Shown here piece by piece: positions 5,369-5,647 of a stretch of 5,647 nucleotides of DNA. The position numbers and the translations under genes are program-made. Each line of letters begins with the position of its first letter. Position 1 is the stretch's first letter. The stretch covers positions 1-5,647 of the forward strand of contig CANFNE010000169.1 of assembly GCA_947448105.1 (NCBI GenBank), read 5' to 3'. This DNA is from Burkholderiales bacterium (GTDB taxonomy: Bacteria; Pseudomonadota; Gammaproteobacteria; Burkholderiales; Burkholderiaceae_C). The notes beneath the pieces are model-generated. The model worked only from the letters and a program-made list of their open reading frames with translations. It had not been told where the DNA came from and searched no databases.

Positions 5369-5647
5369 ATGGTCAACCGCGTAGAAGCCACCCCCGTGGC
5401 ACTCGAATTGATCGAAGAACTCAAGCGCGACCACGGCGCACTTATGTTTCACCAATCGGGCGGCTGCTGCGACAACAGCGCAGCCAACTGCTACCTTCCA
5501 ACGGACCTAACGATTGGCGCCTACGACGTGCTCTTGGGCCACATCGGCGGCGTGCCTTTCTACATCAGCAAGTCGCAATACGAATACTGGAAACACACCC
5601 AACTCATCATCGACGTGACCGAGGGTCAGGGCGGCACCTTCTCGCTC
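5369..5647 (+). CDS. DUF779 family protein, 3' end beyond the window
   Basis: 93 codons are visible and the frame is still open at the last base; family members are roughly 120-130 residues, so a short C-terminal part is missing. The family's signature is clear: MFHQSGGCCDNSAANCY (26-42), DVLLGHIGGVPFYIS (53-67) and YEYWKHTQLIIDV (71-83), ending in GGTFSL. There is no signal peptide or membrane segment, so it is probably a small cytosolic protein. Cys33, Cys34, Cys41, His28 and His76 could form a metal or redox site; this is inference only. The biochemical function of DUF779 is not established to my knowledge. It is commonly found next to AcoD/ExaC-type aldehyde dehydrogenases, as here, which suggests an accessory role in aldehyde oxidation. 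I see no convincing promoter of its own, so it probably depends on read-through from the dehydrogenase promoter across the two repeat elements. Confidence 0.88.
   Translation, partial: MVNRVEATPVALELIEELKRDHGALMFHQSGGCCDNSAANCYLPTDLTIGAYDVLLGHIGGVPFYISKSQYEYWKHTQLIIDVTEGQGGTFSL

Noticed and set aside
4897..5455. Several small open frames crossing the 5016-5368 gap on both strands
   Set aside because: They run through the palindromic repeats and overlap the dehydrogenase end or the DUF779 start. They are translations of repeat DNA and have no ribosome binding sites of note.

Overview
The window is GC-rich DNA whose protein sequences and gene arrangement suggest a betaproteobacterium, most likely Comamonadaceae (Rhodoferax/Acidovorax-type). 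That placement is an inference from protein resemblance and was not checked by a search. Two complete genes and two genes cut by the window edges are visible.

Layout: (1) 1-1194 (+) is the C-terminal ~397 residues of a YbaL/KefB-type CPA2 cation:proton antiporter with its NAD-binding RCK domain. (2) A 58-bp convergent gap follows. (3) 1253-3163 (-) is a complete AcoR-type sigma-54 enhancer-binding regulator (GAF, PAS-like, AAA+ with GAFTGA, Fis-type HTH). (4) 3164-3494 is a divergent control region. It holds a good -24/-12 sigma-54 promoter facing the next gene, candidate upstream activator repeats, a 13-bp tandem duplication, and a perfect CACTGGT-N9-ACCAGTG inverted repeat just upstream of the regulator. 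(5) 3495-5015 (+) is a complete AcoD/ExaC/AldB-type NAD-dependent aldehyde dehydrogenase. (6) 5016-5368 is a 353-bp gap with no credible gene. It contains two related palindromic repeat elements in opposite orientation and a 14-bp tandem repeat in three copies. (7) 5369-5647 (+) is the start of a DUF779 protein, cut by the window end.

Working model: the regulator senses a small molecule (aldehyde, alcohol or acetoin-like), activates sigma-54 RNA polymerase at the promoter near 3412-3428, and drives the aldehyde dehydrogenase and probably the DUF779 gene. No acetoin dehydrogenase or alcohol dehydrogenase gene is in view, so the physiological substrate cannot be decided. The antiporter looks like an unrelated convergent neighbour.

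The regulator/dehydrogenase/DUF779 module is of a known kind. The less ordinary parts are the uncharacterised Cys-rich DUF779 partner, the repeat elements inserted inside the presumed operon, and the repeats of the divergent promoter region. I see no phage, IS, CRISPR, tRNA or rRNA sequence, and no evidence for a wholly new system.
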